From assembly GCA_027922465.2 (NCBI GenBank), contig BQMF02000116.1, positions 248,001 to 312,000 of the forward strand: a stretch of 64,000 bases of DNA, written 5' to 3'. Origin of the DNA: Turritopsis dohrnii. Lineage: Eukaryota; Cnidaria; Hydrozoa; Anthoathecata; Oceaniidae. The notes below the pieces were generated by a model. That model made no database searches. It was not told the origin of the DNA and saw only the letters and a list, made by a program, of their open reading frames with translations. Of the stretch, positions 53,501-61,122 are shown in pieces. A program made the translations under genes and the position numbers. Numbering within the stretch: the stretch's first letter is position 1; the number at the start of each line of letters is the position of its first letter.

Positions 53501-56500
53501 CATATCTGATGGATAAATCGATCTTGTAGTTTTATAGCAGTTATTTTTGTATGTAAAAGGGTTAGGGACGAACAACCATGTGGATGTGCCGACATGTTTG
53601 TTGCATTGTTGTTATTATTATTATGTTCTTGTTTTAGAGAAACAGTTGGCTTTAACTCGATATCAGAGTATCCTCCGAACTCGTCCAGATATTATAACTG
53701 GTCAGATTTCAGTAAGTCACATGATGTCGTTGTCATGGTGAAGCGGCCATTAAATTCAGAGAAGCATGTCAATATCGCAGTTGTAAGTTTCATGTAGTAC
53801 GCCATGTTTTAGCTGGTCTTGTTGCATCCTTACCCAATGTTCTGCAGTATTAAAACATCTCTCCCTCGATATGAAAGTCATACAGTGAGCGGAATCGAGT
53901 GGACAAGTAAACACTGCGACCAAAGCATTGATTGTAATTGCATGTATATTTCTGTAGAGATGTACTCCTTTGCAGTGATTTTTGTCCACTGACATCTTCA
54001 AAACACTCTAAGGAAAACCTGGAGAAACTCGTGTTTGACCAGGGAAAGCTAGGATAGATCGATTCACCTGAAGTAAATCTTCTATGACGATTGTCCTGAT
54101 ATGTCAAATTGATGCATACACTCCTTTGATTCAAGAGGAAAATCTTCAGAGAATATTTTTTTAATTCTTTCGCTAAAGAATGATGGAGTTTTGTGCCGCA
54201 ATATCGTGATATTCGTGATGTTCGGAGAAAAAACGTAAGGAATACTTATATGATTCCTCCATAGAACGGTCACGGAAAACTAGAAGCTCCTACACAGCAA
54301 GAACAGAACGAATCTTCTGGTCTGTGTTTTACCTGTTTGTGCCAGTGTGTATCTTCAAATTGTTGTAAACGCCACACTCGTGATGAAGAAGATGGTTCGA
54401 GACGTTTATTGCAATCCCCAGACCCCGACGAATATGTGTATTGGGTGTCGTACTTGGAAGGAATGCAGCGCGTCCTTGCTTTCACAACAAATGTTGGCGA
54501 CATCAAAATACTAAGACAAGTATGCTCGTCATCTATAACGAAAAAGGTTAGGGGAAGTTTGAACGCGGAATTATATTTTGACACCTTATATTCCAGAGTG
54601 GTAATTTGGAATCTGTGACTATGGAAGTTTTCCTTTCTCTGCAAGGAATTGGATTGTCTCTGTTAAATTCGATACCACAAGAGATATGTTATGTTAGTTT
54701 GATTGGGTTAGTAAGACAAATTTTGTAAATATATAGCATACTACTCTATTATATGGTCAGTTCATCATACTTGTTCATCATACTTGTTGACGACATCAAT
54801 AGAGGTACGTCGATATGGAAAGTTGAAACAAAGGAACATTATTGGAAACTGCTAGACATCGATATTTCTACTTACTTGGAAGACTCGTACAAAAACTCCG
54901 TTATTCATGCCAATTTTGAAAACAAAATTCAGGTAGGAATATTTGGCGCGTTAAGTTGTCACACGATCAAGTCCGTATGAAAATATTGAAGAAAATAGGA
55001 TGATTAGTTTTTTATAATTCTATGTTGAAGGCCAACCTGGAGGAAATGGTAATGACCAAGCCTTATCGTGGAAAGCTAAAACGTGATTGTGAGCCTTCTG
55101 TGTGGGCACAGTATACAACATCCACAAACAATGCTTGTTGTTACGTTCGACTGCATCGATTGCAGGTATAGATCAAGTGTATGTACAGGTGTCTTTTTGT
55201 CGGTTTTGGTCTGTACCTTCCTTTGATTTAGATCGACAATCAACAATTTGATGTTACTTATCCGTCCGTTCTTTATCCTTCGCCTCTGCCATCACGGATC
55301 ATCAAAAGGAACGGTATGTATCATCAATCCTGAAGTAATATTCACCTGCTTCATCTCTGCTATAGTAGAAGGGATTCCCTACACCCTCTTCCAGATTAAG
55401 CCTTCGAATCACTAAGAAGTAGTTAACACATCCTAACTAACTTTTTACTCTGTCTGTCACCTGTCTCTGCATTCACAAACAAAACTTTGGCATATGTCTT
55501 ATCACAGGTCTGTCGTATTCTAGATCTAACGGCTTGATTAAAAAACTCTGCATTTGTCAAGATTGAATTTTTTTTTTCTGTTTAGGTATCAAACCAGTGG
55601 TGGAGTTTTCTGTAGTGTTCAGCACCACGCAGCACAGCGATGTAATGATCATAAAGTACGCGCGTGATGAAGTGTTTCACATAATGTAAACTATGCCTTG
55701 CGACTCAAATATTTTCGATCTAATTAAATTTTTAGGTATATGAAGCTGTTACTCCAAGAAGTCAACTTGAAAATCGATCGAAGTCTGGTGACAGGTCTGA
55801 TCAGTCTCATGAATAATAGTATGGTCAAACACACCAATGTTATATTGTATGAAAAAGATATCGAGTTTGTGAGGGAAAGTGTGTACAAGTCAATCAACGC
55901 TATACTTGAATCGCAGTCCTCGAAAATGCTGATCACATATTTTCATCTATCGCCTGTGAAAATTCATCTCAGCTTCTCTATGGAAAGCAACGTGTCTGAA
56001 AGCAGCAACTCAGAAGAGGAATTGTTGGAATGGCTTATCAGCACAGTCGGAATTCATTTCACTGACATCAGTAACGCAGTGATCAAGTAAGTGAATTTTA
56101 ATCACGTAAGTGAGGTCAAGGTCGTTTCTGCCATCATGTAAAGATCAGGATTATCAAGACGTTTTCCTGTTAATTTCAGGCTTGGATTTTTTGAACGACG
56201 TAATTTGCTAACCTCTAAAGATATGTTACTGGCAGATGCTACCAAACATTATGTCTTACAAGTAATTTTTTCAGTGATATCTTTTTTTTTCTCGCTACGT
56301 AGGTGTCCAAGAGCGTAATTCTAAGTCAAAGAAAAATTTCTTCAGCAAAAGAAAGGGGAAAAAAGCAAATTACAAAAATAAGTTTTAAATCGAAACGTAC
56401 AAATACGAACTAGACAGTCCTGACAGAACTGGCAAACATGAGAAACTTGTACGTCGTAAAAAAGTAAAGGGCACTGTAGAAACAATTTCGAAAGTTTGCT

Positions 56501-58993
56501 AAGAGTAGAAATATGCACTCAATGACATCTTCGCCACAATGACTTTTTAACCCATCTCGATTTTAGGCTGTGAAGCAATTTCACATCTTGGTGCTTGGTC
56601 TGGACGTGTTAGGGAACCCATATGGACTGATGACAGAGTATGGAAAAGGAATTAAAGATTTGTTTTACGAACCGTACTTGGTAAACCTATTCTCATTGCT
56701 TATACATTGCTGAATAGTCTATGAATTCTATAGTAGATTATAATGATGTATGATTTAAGGGAAGTGTGGCCGGTCCAGATGAATTCGCGAAAGGTTTGGC
56801 GTACGGAATCAAAAGTTTGCTTGGACACACTGTTGGTAAGCAACCTTGCGATAATGAACCAATCAAAACGGTTAAATGGATGTACTGTGATTTATTTGTT
56901 TACTGTTTTCTATCCAGGTGGTACTTTGGGCGCTGCTTCGTTGATTACAGAACAACTTGGACAGGTCGTTGCAGCTATGACATTTGATTCCGACTATCAA
57001 AAAGTTAGTTGCTATGGACGGCATCTGTCTAAAACTTTATTTACTTTTTGCTGTCGGCTGTTTAGGGTTATTTTTTGGATTTATTTATCACTGGAAAATT
57101 ATTTTTAGAAAAGAAGACGCGACATGTTGAACGAACCGTCGGGTATTGGTGACGGATTAGCGACTGGCGGAAAGATGTTTGTACTGGTTAGTATAATTTT
57201 TCATCTTGCACATCGTGTTACCAATCTTCAACAGTTTCTTATACAACACGGTGTTTTGAATAGGGTGTTGTACTTGGTATATCTGGTCTGGTTACTAAAC
57301 CTGTTCAAGGTACGTGAGGTTTCTTTTACTGATTGAATCGTCTTGTGACGTAGCTACTTTGTGAGAATGTTCCAGGTGATAGTGTTTCGTTGTATCTTAT
57401 AGGCGCTCGAAAGAATGGCTTAGAGGGATTTTTCAAAGGTGTTGGAAAAGGTGTACTTGGTTTACTTGTGAAACCAACTGGAGGTGTTATTGATATGGTA
57501 ACGAGCAGTTTGGATGGTGTGAGAAGGTAGAATCTCCTCTACGAACCCTTGAACCACCTTTCCATCTCTTAACGACTTCACTTGGCTATCCCCGTGCTTT
57601 GTGTAAAACTGCAGACAGACAGGAATCTATCGGCACCCTTTTTGAACTAATAAATTTGAGTGAAGGGTTCAGGGTCTGCTTTTTTGTCTTTTGTATGTTA
57701 TCTCCTTTTTCGAGACGTATTCTTAATATCTGTTTCTTCTGTTAGATTTGCTGAACAAGGAGGGGAAGACATTGTATGCCGCGTCCGTTTGCCCAGAATG
57801 ACCTACCCCCGTGAGGTTAGCACTCGTGACGTTTTCTTACTCAGTATAAAGATAACTTACTCAGTATAAAGATAAGTCTCAAAAAAATAACATTGTTTTT
57901 GTTATTGTAGGCTGTCAATACATACTCCCCTGAAAAAGCGTATGGTTATGGATTTTGTCGGGTGGGTTATGAAAAAATAGAATGCTATTCCAGTGGGCGA
58001 ATTTGTTGATACACTGCGAAGGAATGCATTTCTATAGAAATGTATACACTATTTTAATAAGGACACTCTTCATCGCAGTGACTTTTGGACGATTTTGCCC
58101 GCTCGGATCTTTCTTGGTACCTTATCGGTAAAAAAAAGTCGGCAAAAAGTGACTAAATTTTGGCTAGTGACTAATGTTTTTTGCCGACTTTTTTTTTTTG
58201 CCGACTAACATTTTCGCCGACTTTTTTTTAACGATAAGGTAGTTTAATAGAAGCCAGTTACTGAACCTCTTTGTTGAACGTTCAAGTATATTGTATCGAT
58301 GTATTTTCGAAATGTTCGATATTACAGTCGCTGCAGAGTAAAAGTAACATAGACGGTCGATATAAAGATCACGTGGAGATTTCATCTGATCCACCGACCA
58401 TCATTCTCATTACTACTGAGTAAGTCACTCGTTGAGATCGCCTGTCTCCATCACCTGCCTTCCATTACAAAATTCCCTGTTTGAAAAGCCTGCAATCCTC
58501 GACGTTTTCTAGCTTGTAATGTTTGGTCACGTGATAGTACAGCGCTATCACGTTGGTTGCAGTTTTGTCATGTGACAGTAGCAGCCGGGTTTTTCAGGGG
58601 GTACTGATTTAGAAGGAGGTTGAGTGGATAATGCTTGAATGGATTATGATACTTTTGTCCATTTTCAGGATGTTTGTTAAAACAGAGCAAAGTAGATTTT
58701 TCAACGATTGGCAAGTCGACACCGTCATTCATATCAAGCAAATTACCGACATCTACATAGGTGACGGAGCTGTCGTTTTTACTCTCAGTGTAAGAATCTT
58801 CAGCCAGTAATTTTTCAGTCCTCATCTGTCGCGTCTTGTATGAATATCATTACGTCATGATGTTATGTTATGCATAATGATGCTTGTTTGTTTTTTGCAG
58901 CATACGTCGGATGTCGGTGAAAGTTCGTCGCTATTGCATACAAGCATACACGAAATATTCTGTTCTAACCCTAACGTAAGAAACTCACCTTAA
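20822..58993 (+). CDS. VPS13A/C-type bridge-like lipid transfer protein gene (5' exon(s) not found)
   Basis: More than 100 exons with GT-AG borders spell a VPS13-family protein that is collinear with vertebrate VPS13A/C: N-terminal chorein region, repeating-beta-groove body, VPS13 adaptor-binding (VAB) region, ATG_C/DH-like amphipathic helices and a C-terminal PH-like domain. VPS13 proteins form a long hydrophobic groove that moves phospholipids between membranes at ER-organelle contacts. The first exon (equivalent to MVFE...GDYV...LGIW) was not found upstream of 20822. The body appears to contain a duplicated repeat module (compare 39544-39746 with 45190-45413), as in VPS13C. Introns are mostly 70-900 bp except the 7-kb intron at 32504-39543, swollen by mobile elements. 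The last visible stop is 58991-58993, with AATAAA at 59098. Paralogue assignment (A versus C) is uncertain. Confidence 0.9.
24391..28979 (+). CDS. VPS13 exon block 2: N-terminal groove repeats
   Basis: Exons read at 24391-24484, 24699-24761, 25059-25185, 25295-25392, 25488-25555, 25629-25700, 25783-25862, 25951-26057, 26220-26278, 26352-26436, 26586-26653, 26845-26929, 27009-27087, 27158-27239, 27328-27400, 27992-28061, 28145-28260, 28336-28480, 28560-28633 and 28827-28979. The acidic WFEWLGFGQ segment, the [14 protein letters not shown] helix and [16 protein letters not shown] are characteristic of VPS13 A/C proteins. The join 26929/27009 is the least certain, because several acceptors compete there. 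Confidence 0.8.
27438..27492. repeat. Short tandem duplication
   Basis: The phrase CTAGGCTGGTATGCTGAT occurs twice at 27-bp spacing within a VPS13 intron. No further copies were noticed. Confidence 0.7.
29797..32503 (+). CDS. VPS13 exon block 3: acidic linker and next groove repeat
   Basis: Exons read at 29797-29903, 29993-30100, 30177-30238, 30361-30415 and 32390-32503. The first is an acidic, Ser-rich linker ([15 protein letters not shown]), corresponding to the position of the acidic linker in VPS13A/C that carries a FFAT-type VAP-binding motif; I do not see a clear FFAT core here. The last exon ([12 protein letters not shown]...[16 protein letters not shown]) is isolated among repeats but in phase and with good splice sites. 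A further small exon near 32590-32656 is possible but unproven. Confidence 0.7.
30972..31198. mobile_element. MITE with TACACCTTTCCCGAATT ends
   Basis: Left TACACCTTTCCCGAATTC is mirrored at the right by GAATTCGGGAAAGGTGTA, and a second inner pair GTCCATACGGGCCTCGT / ACGAGGCCCGTATGGAC is perfect. The length is about 227 bp with no ORF. TA at both borders fits a TA target, as an inference. Confidence 0.8.
31322..31812. mobile_element. MITE with TACCTTATCGGCCC ends
   Basis: The left end TACCTTATCGGCCCTTTTTA and the right end (TAAAAAGGGTCGATAAGGTA) are imperfect inverted repeats. Internally CGGCCCTTTTTACGCCGGCCCTT-like words recur several times on both sides. About 491 bp, non-coding, in a VPS13 intron. 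The outermost bases resemble the small element at 58118-58241. Confidence 0.8.
32766..32840 (-). repeat. tRNA-like sequence (SINE head or tRNA pseudogene)
   Basis: On the minus strand there is an A-box (TAGCTTAGTGG), a B-box (GGTTCGAGTCC), a perfect 5-bp T-stem (GTGGG/CCCAC) and a D-stem. The anticodon stem is damaged (two or more mismatches in any register), so a functional tRNA is unlikely. It lies about 200 bp from a hammerhead-like motif in the same orientation. Confidence 0.6.
33029..33064 (-). ncRNA. Hammerhead-ribozyme-like motif (putative)
   Basis: The minus strand reads CTGAAGA, then a perfect GGACA/TGTCC hairpin with minimal loop, then GAAA and CCGGGGC. The order CUGANGA, stem II, GAAA is the conserved hammerhead core. 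Downstream CC...GG followed by GTTA could form a minimal stem III and cleavage site. Stem I was not confirmed. Terminal repeats of Penelope-like elements carry such motifs, which is the likely origin. Confidence 0.45.
33849..34197. repeat. Array of CTGTC-GACAG palindromes
   Basis: Sixteen-base sites CTGTCAACAAGGACAG and CTGTCAACCAGGACAG alternate at 33849, 33906, 33944, 33982, 34021, 34059, 34103, 34143 and 34182, with a degenerate copy near 33868. Each has 5-bp inverted arms around a 6-bp core (AACAAG or AACCAG). Spacing is 38-44 bp, so the higher-order unit is about 77 bp. It sits between the recombinase stop codon and the element end. A role as recombinase binding or crossover sites is an inference. 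Confidence 0.85.
34230..35231 (-). CDS. Tyrosine recombinase of the retrotransposon
   Basis: A 333-residue open frame. The N-terminal third resembles a SAM-like core-binding domain ([18 protein letters not shown]). The catalytic half has Arg153 in LLRCSEF, a candidate Lys193 in ASKTD, His263-x-x-Arg266 in HSFRIGGA, Trp289 in LGRWS and Tyr294 or Tyr297 in SDAYHRYLR. These are the residues expected of an active tyrosine recombinase. Such enzymes integrate the circular cDNA of DIRS/Ngaro/PAT elements without an integrase. The start overlaps the end of the RT frame by 25 bp. No disruption is visible. Confidence 0.92.
   Translation of the reverse strand: MDDLSSAVAFYQSQSLASTTMATYGSGLRTYQRFCFVHGHYLFPVQEDVLINFVASLAARLSFATIRTYLAGIQFHSILSGFQCHLPQFSRLYYTLRGIRRVQGTTRIRPQRQPISFSHLCIIHVRLEILQYSAYDRCLFKAATALAFFGLLRCSEFTCSSPLHFDPTTDLMAYDVEFNSQGSVMSIHLRASKTDPFRTGCIVKVGATRNEFCPVRCMLKFLSIHPGRSWPLFTFADLRFLTRADVVSLLARCLPDVPNINTHSFRIGGASSAASAGVPDSTIQVLGRWSSDAYHRYLRLNDDTVQSLSLRLCHASALRRVWDSELVTSVARR
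35207..37036 (-). CDS. Reverse transcriptase-RNase H of the retrotransposon
   Basis: A 609-residue frame. RT: Asp236 in LDIKHAFR (motif A), [12 protein letters not shown] (motif B), HYLDD with catalytic Asp304-Asp305 (motif C; Leu replaces Ala/Val before DD, as usual in DIRS-like RTs), and FLGIEID. RNase H: Asp467 (LYTDASG), Glu499 (INIKELFAI), Asp524 (IFTDNMAI) and Asp574 (ASADLLS). The first 130 residues lack recognisable motifs and overlap the gag frame by about 240 bp in another frame, suggesting frameshift or re-initiation. No stop or frameshift is seen inside. Confidence 0.93.
   Translation of the reverse strand: MLQVHLVLILRSGVGSPFVPPSHLFTLQGRNHHSRLEPHVGFTMPMATVSMSNVGSSIAVGFVLAPTQPLSAPASINISPNPLPSSICSPVNVPQLASWLVEHPNQSMVAFVLNGFNFGFDIGFSGDVLPTRPLNLLSARNNPLPVWEAIAREVNRRHTSGPFLSPPVTPFHCSPLGAVPKKDGTYRIILDLSSPRGMAVNEGINKEEFSVRYTSFDDAIRMIKDLGPQCFLAKLDIKHAFRLCPVRQDQWGLLGYAWDGYYYVDTRLPFGSRSSPFIFNCFAELLWWILVYVGGIQYVIHYLDDFLLCGHTESQVSEDMSTMQSMFSAMGVPLACEKTVGPVQTLTFLGIEIDVVAQTIRLPDEKFSELSACLESWANRRKCTKRELLSLIGSLSFASKVVKPGRIFLRRLIDLSMSVSSLNHHIYLNAEARADIQWWIDFLPSWNGVSMFQSDIQTSVALHLYTDASGCGFGGVWGSRWFSNPWPAHLRDFHINIKELFAIVAAVVTWGSAWRNSQILIFTDNMAIVHVWRSGSCRDKHIMRLVRFLFLYAARLNLNILLQHVPGYFNASADLLSRLQVSRFLAARPRADKQPSVVDPLLWTIFPPQ
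36795..38615 (-). CDS. Gag-like protein of the retrotransposon
   Basis: An open frame of up to 606 residues from the first ATG at 38615. That start lies at the element edge, so a later Met (for example [11 protein letters not shown]) may be the true one. A SAP-like segment ([15 protein letters not shown]...SQTLARRL) is followed by a Ser-rich linker, a conserved central block ([19 protein letters not shown]...), a CCHC knuckle ([14 protein letters not shown]) and a C-terminal Cys/His cluster ([10 protein letters not shown]...CRFVHRC). These features fit nucleic-acid-binding gag proteins of DIRS/Ngaro-type elements. The frame is intact. Confidence 0.85.
   Translation of the reverse strand: MLTGGKHNRILAAFWGHLARARLFGMLSHLILQYRTCCVVRLPAFFSSFRFLSLARFCCVSKFRISKNCYIQRYLPYLQLLSGFIDRIYFGPPSARVFHYYFWRGFVYLVNWLSTMRLAAILFYVLCCSGHLVDAGGKGRPRRSQRTLPIDGAEGKSLEDWLVLPKPTLQLICNALNLMDTGSSQTLARRLFVFYHPLVTEVSCISSASGSSSSYVDVSGGSHSSLDISSGHLPPSCSLTNPTIVTTVSAARPSVVESRVNPNDTSRFDITNIIRDQVVQYFARQESSTATPTGLRALPASMQNGTSPGGAAANTAINFSIDGNISSSSPPVHANASHAFLPRASQEWLNRLPACRPPSIPALPHAIIDRIRNGEFVNFDLLLPSSVWAVEEFTLQISGGSTPSLSVVPRQSGRPRVADFSSWMVAWNNFIRCYCHFAPQRVHELLQYQAIISDFASQFQFQAWGTYDRMFRYQMAFNSSLSWDCIDDGLYNRHLRGASPLIVCYSCRGTGHVASACPLRSMPGAMSASGPSSSHSQVGGGQPFRAPQPPFHASGQESPQQTRATCRFYNANGNCLNVQCRFVHRCRVCFGSHPATKCTGVNKHFS
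38687..39242 (+). pseudogene. ORF remnant of the interrupted DNA element
   Basis: Plus-strand coding potential: a 127-codon open frame (38687-39070), and after a shift a second frame ([20 protein letters not shown] ... [11 protein letters not shown]) ending near 39242. The composition is Lys-rich and helical ([20 protein letters not shown]). I do not recognise the family. It lies between the retrotransposon edge and the inverted GGCCCCCAGAATG end, so it probably belongs to the older element. Confidence 0.45.
39544..48714 (+). CDS. VPS13 exon block 4: central groove repeats
   Basis: Exons read at 39544-39746, 39827-39947, 40031-40112, 40962-41050, 41129-41288, 41369-41442, 41527-41639, 42874-42927, 43003-43095, 43172-43223, 43318-43366, 43562-43615, 43671-43709, 44114-44207, 45049-45114, 45190-45413, 45524-45632, 45722-45788, 46106-46296, 46443-46603, 46688-46779, 46960-47210, 47287-47399, 47490-47642, 47731-47821, 48053-48111, 48186-48305, 48391-48513 and 48647-48714. 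Two modules of the type 'IDAPLIG...[14 protein letters not shown]' and 'VTAPLLMF...[13 protein letters not shown]' occur, suggesting an internal duplication. The join 41639/42874 is out of phase as read, so an exon may be missed beside the MITE at 41778-42628; 43562-43709 is also weak. Confidence 0.75.
40270..40700. mobile_element. Possible MITE with TGACGTCACAG repeats
   Basis: ATGACGTCACAGAGCGAATTT near 40284 has an inverted counterpart, CGATCGCGCTGTGACGTCAA, near 40675. The enclosed 390 bp are AT-rich and non-coding, within a VPS13 intron. Outer borders were not resolved. Confidence 0.5.
41778..42628. mobile_element. Non-autonomous element with TTAAGGATA ends
   Basis: TTAAGGATATTCATCACCCC at the left is mirrored at the right by GGGGTGATGACTATCCTTAA (one mismatch). 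The TTAA at both edges may be the target duplication of a TTAA-specific superfamily. About 850 bp, no gene seen. It sits in the VPS13 intron after exon 41527-41639 and may hide or have displaced an exon. Confidence 0.7.
44490..44797 (-). mobile_element. tRNA-derived SINE with (TTAC)n tail
   Basis: On the minus strand the head at about 44797-44725 shows an A-box (TGGTGTAGTGGTTAGTACC) and a B-box (GTGTTCGAGTCC). The body follows, and the 3' end is a (TTAC)n run (GTAA repeats at 44491-44526 on the plus strand). The body matches the truncated copy at 4026-4215. It lies in a VPS13 intron, antisense to the gene. Confidence 0.8.
48764..49023. mobile_element. MITE with AGGGGTCGAAATAA ends
   Basis: AGGGGTCGAAATAA at the left and TTATTTCGACCCCT at the right are perfect inverted repeats. 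AGCCGGCT and CCGGC words recur inside, including a TCCGGCTTTCGCCGGA hairpin near the right end. About 260 bp, non-coding, in a VPS13 intron. Confidence 0.8.
49121..56086 (+). CDS. VPS13 exon block 5: VAB (adaptor-binding) region
   Basis: Exons read at 49121-49271, 49676-49747, 49824-49865, 49973-50117, 50318-50403, 50485-50562, 50637-50717, 50802-50947, 51038-51131, 51206-51331, 51406-51507, 51588-51698, 51781-51892, 51955-52038, 52123-52230, 52386-52472, 52616-52696, 52791-53044, 53638-53782, 54265-54529, 54597-54706, 54803-54932, 55031-55165, 55232-55313, 55586-55655 and 55736-56086. Repeated beta modules such as [23 protein letters not shown] and [13 protein letters not shown] are typical of the VAB/SHR-BD domain, which binds organelle adaptors through PxP motifs. 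The exon 54265-54529 carries an unusual Cys-rich insert ([14 protein letters not shown]) before the conserved [15 protein letters not shown]. Confidence 0.85.
53115..53529 (+). pseudogene. LINE ORF C-terminal fragment in a VPS13 intron
   Basis: Coding-like sequence spans two frames: [20 protein letters not shown] and [22 protein letters not shown], then (after a frame change) [19 protein letters not shown] with a stop at 53527-53529. This is the pattern of the C-terminus of CR1/Jockey-like LINE ORF2. It lies between the VPS13 exons 52791-53044 and 53638-53782, whose phases join without it. Confidence 0.7.
56180..58993 (+). CDS. VPS13 exon block 6: ATG_C/DH-like helices and PH-like C-terminus
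   Basis: Exons read at 56180-56261, 56567-56680, 56760-56835, 56918-57003, 57109-57186, 57264-57309, 57403-57526, 57746-57815, 57911-57961, 58328-58419, 58669-58789 and 58901-58993. [52 protein letters not shown] and TMDxDY-like [13 protein letters not shown] are hallmark VPS13 C-terminal stretches; these helices target mitochondria or lipid droplets in VPS13A/C. The following exons resemble the PH-like domain. The last exon ends at a TAA at 58991-58993; an alternative donor (GTAAGA at 58976) would allow a further exon, so the exact C-terminus is uncertain. Confidence 0.85.
58118..58241. mobile_element. Small MITE with TACCTTATCG ends
   Basis: TACCTTATCGGTAAAAAAAA at the left is mirrored by TTTTTTTAACGATAAGGTA at the right; GTCGGCAAAAAG and CTTTTTTTTTTTGCCGAC words form inner hairpins. 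It is 124 bp, in a VPS13 intron between 57961 and 58328. Confidence 0.75.
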
Positions 58994-59484
58994 AATCCCA
59001 TATTTTCATATTTTCGTGACATTATGACTATAAAGTAACGTTTGACCACTATCCCGGTCTTTCCTGACTGATTGTTATTTAATCGAGGTTGTACTAGAAT
59101 AAATAGGCTTTTCCCGAATTTCTGTTAAACGACAAGTATGGCCTCGTTTTCAAGATTTTAATTGATTTCAATTGTGGAGTAGAAGTAAGAAGTGAATATT
59201 TCATGAATATATTACGTCATTAGTGAAACGATACATGGAAACGAGGCGAAACTTGGAAAATCTTTAAACTGAAATTATGGAAAGTTCTGCTCTCCTCCTT
59301 TTGAACGATTTTGATTTTGCGAACAATTTCTACATGTTATCGTTCTTTGTTGTTACCATAGTTACTGTACGAGAAGGTGTCAAGATATTTCAAGTATTAT
59401 AAAGAAAATCACAGAATTTAAAATCGAAAGTTTATATATTTATATTTGAATTTGCTCACCAGTAGAAGTATGTAATATTTATAT

Positions 59485-59552
59485 GACGGTTGCATGTAAG
59501 CTTATATGACGGTTGTATGACGGTTGCATGTAAGCTTATATGACGGTAAGCT
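59485..59552. repeat. Short tandem repeat (TATATGACGGTTGCATGTAAGC)
   Basis: TATATGACGGTTGCATGTAA and AAGCTTATATGACGG recur two to three times with partial units between them. Confidence 0.7.
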
Positions 59553-60088
59553 TTTAAGAACTTCTTCTTGCTTCAGCTTTCTCCTTCAGCGTTTCGGAAG
59601 ATTTTTATATGATTCATTAGTTTGATTTGTATCATGGAAACATCGACACACAGGGAAAATGGAATTTATTACTGGATGAGAATATTCTTCAGTGAGGAAT
59701 ATCTCATCTGAAAGGGAAAAACACAACTTTGCAAAAAGAAAATAAAACGATGTTCACACCTGCGGGAAGTCAAAATCATAAATATCAGTTTGTGCAAGTG
59801 TGCAATCCTCCTAATGAAAATTCGAAAGGAAAACGCCTTAGAGCTGTCCTGCAAAGAAGCCATGCGATATAGGAATTTTAAATAAGGAAATTTAGTTGTC
59901 TCTTTGTGTCAAGGACCTCAAATTCCGTTTGTTTTCGCTGAGGAAATCTTCACCGATAATCCAAATATTCTTTAATCATTTTGTGCACTTATGCAAGATG
60001 TTGAATTAGTAAAGTGGAAACCGAAATTCGATGGCCCTTAGACAGGTTTACACGGACACATAATCGCCATGTCGAGTTAAATTACTTT

Positions 60089-60220
60089 TATAGACCTTTC
60101 ATAAATTACGTCATAACAAATAATACTGAATAGTGATGACGTTTGTCATTAAAAAAATCAGAATTTCATGGAATATTTCCCCTGTGGTTTGTTATGACGT
60201 CATTTATGAAAAGGTCTATT
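60089..60220. mobile_element. Short MITE with TATAGACCTTT ends
   Basis: TAGACCTTTCATAAATTACG at the left and CGTCATTTATGAAAAGGTCT at the right form a hairpin of about 30 bp, including GACGTCATAACAAA-type inner sequence. About 130 bp without coding potential. Confidence 0.8.
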
Positions 60221-60587
60221 AAGGTAAAAATCAGGGGGAAAGCAACAGTTACTTTATACAAGATCTGTTTACTGAATATCAATTTCGACATGACTTTAGA
60301 TAACCATATAAATATTACATGAATTTTTAATTTATATACAGTCGTGAATTTTCGCCGCGAATTTGATAAAGAATTTAATTCGTCTCAGCGATTATGCGGC
60401 CTATTGTTAGAATGAGCATCCATGAAAATCTGACGCTTCGGTTGGTTCAAGTAGTTTATGAAATGTTTTGTAGGATTTCGATCATTATTAAAACACCATT
60501 TCCAATAATTCGTATGTTATTTGTATTTTTTAAAAATATCTAAGGTTTAACATTATAGTATGAAGTTAAAATATACATCAACACCAT

Positions 60588-61112
60588 TCATGAGTACGGT
60601 GTCTTTATAATTAATGGCGATTGTTCCACGAATGAAATATAACAGGCTGTTAATATCAGCGGTACGAAAATCATGATTTGCAGTAGAGTTTCGTGTTCAG
60701 TAACCATATATCGAATAATCGAGACAAGTTTATTTGTCTCTTTTTGGGGTTCTTTTTGACGAGATTTTATCTTCAGTTGAAATTCCTGATGGAAACGCCG
60801 CCGCTTTTCGAGTTCTTGTTCTGCGTAAATTTCGCGAAGAACATTCCGATATCTTTCGCGGTAATCCGCTTGCTCTTCTTCGTCGAAATTCTCGTTCATT
60901 CCAGTATTAGAAAAATTGAAAGACTTTCTTCTTGAGAAGTGCGATGGAGAGTCGATGTTTTCTGGTTTCAGTTCAAATGAAGTCCTGGACCTTCGTGGGG
61001 TTTGCGGACCATTTGTACCATTTGTACTGTTTCGTCTGTCGAAACCAGCGAAAGCGTAAGATGTCCTTCGAGATCTTGGTTTCGCGTTACTGATCTTCCG
61101 TTCGCTCATCAT
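60588..61112 (-). CDS. Single-pass membrane protein, unknown family
   Basis: A 174-residue frame with ATG ATG at 61112. The N-terminal 75 residues are basic and Ser-rich with repeated basophilic-kinase-type sites (RSRRTSY, RRNS, PRRSRTS, SRRKS). A charged helix (about residues 78-125, DEEEQADYRERYRNVLREIYAEQELEKRRRFHQEF) follows, then one membrane span (about 143-164, LLQIMIFVPLILTACYISFV) and a short tail. This suggests a tail-anchored protein with a cytosolic N-terminus. An acceptor (TGTGTAG) sits just upstream of the start codon, and a strong donor (CTGCAG/GTAAGT) lies at about 61320, indicating a 5' UTR intron. I do not recognise the family and assign no function. Confidence 0.7.
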   Translation of the reverse strand: MMSERKISNAKPRSRRTSYAFAGFDRRNSTNGTNGPQTPRRSRTSFELKPENIDSPSHFSRRKSFNFSNTGMNENFDEEEQADYRERYRNVLREIYAEQELEKRRRFHQEFQLKIKSRQKEPQKETNKLVSIIRYMVTEHETLLQIMIFVPLILTACYISFVEQSPLIIKTPYS

Positions 61113-61122
61113 GATGGCTTCT

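Larger units (their letters stand above)
58994..60587. other. Intergenic region after VPS13
   Basis: I see no convincing gene. AATAAA at 59098-59103 is the first canonical poly(A) hexamer after the VPS13 stop. A tandem repeat near 59.5 kb and a short MITE near 60.1 kb are listed separately. An open frame at 59669-59863 minus has no recognisable features. Confidence 0.55.

Noticed and set aside
59100..59275. Diverged copy of the MITE at 30972-31198
   Set aside because: Only short words (TTCCCGAATT, GTATGG-CCTCGTTT, AAACGAGGC) are shared and no terminal inverted repeats could be defined.
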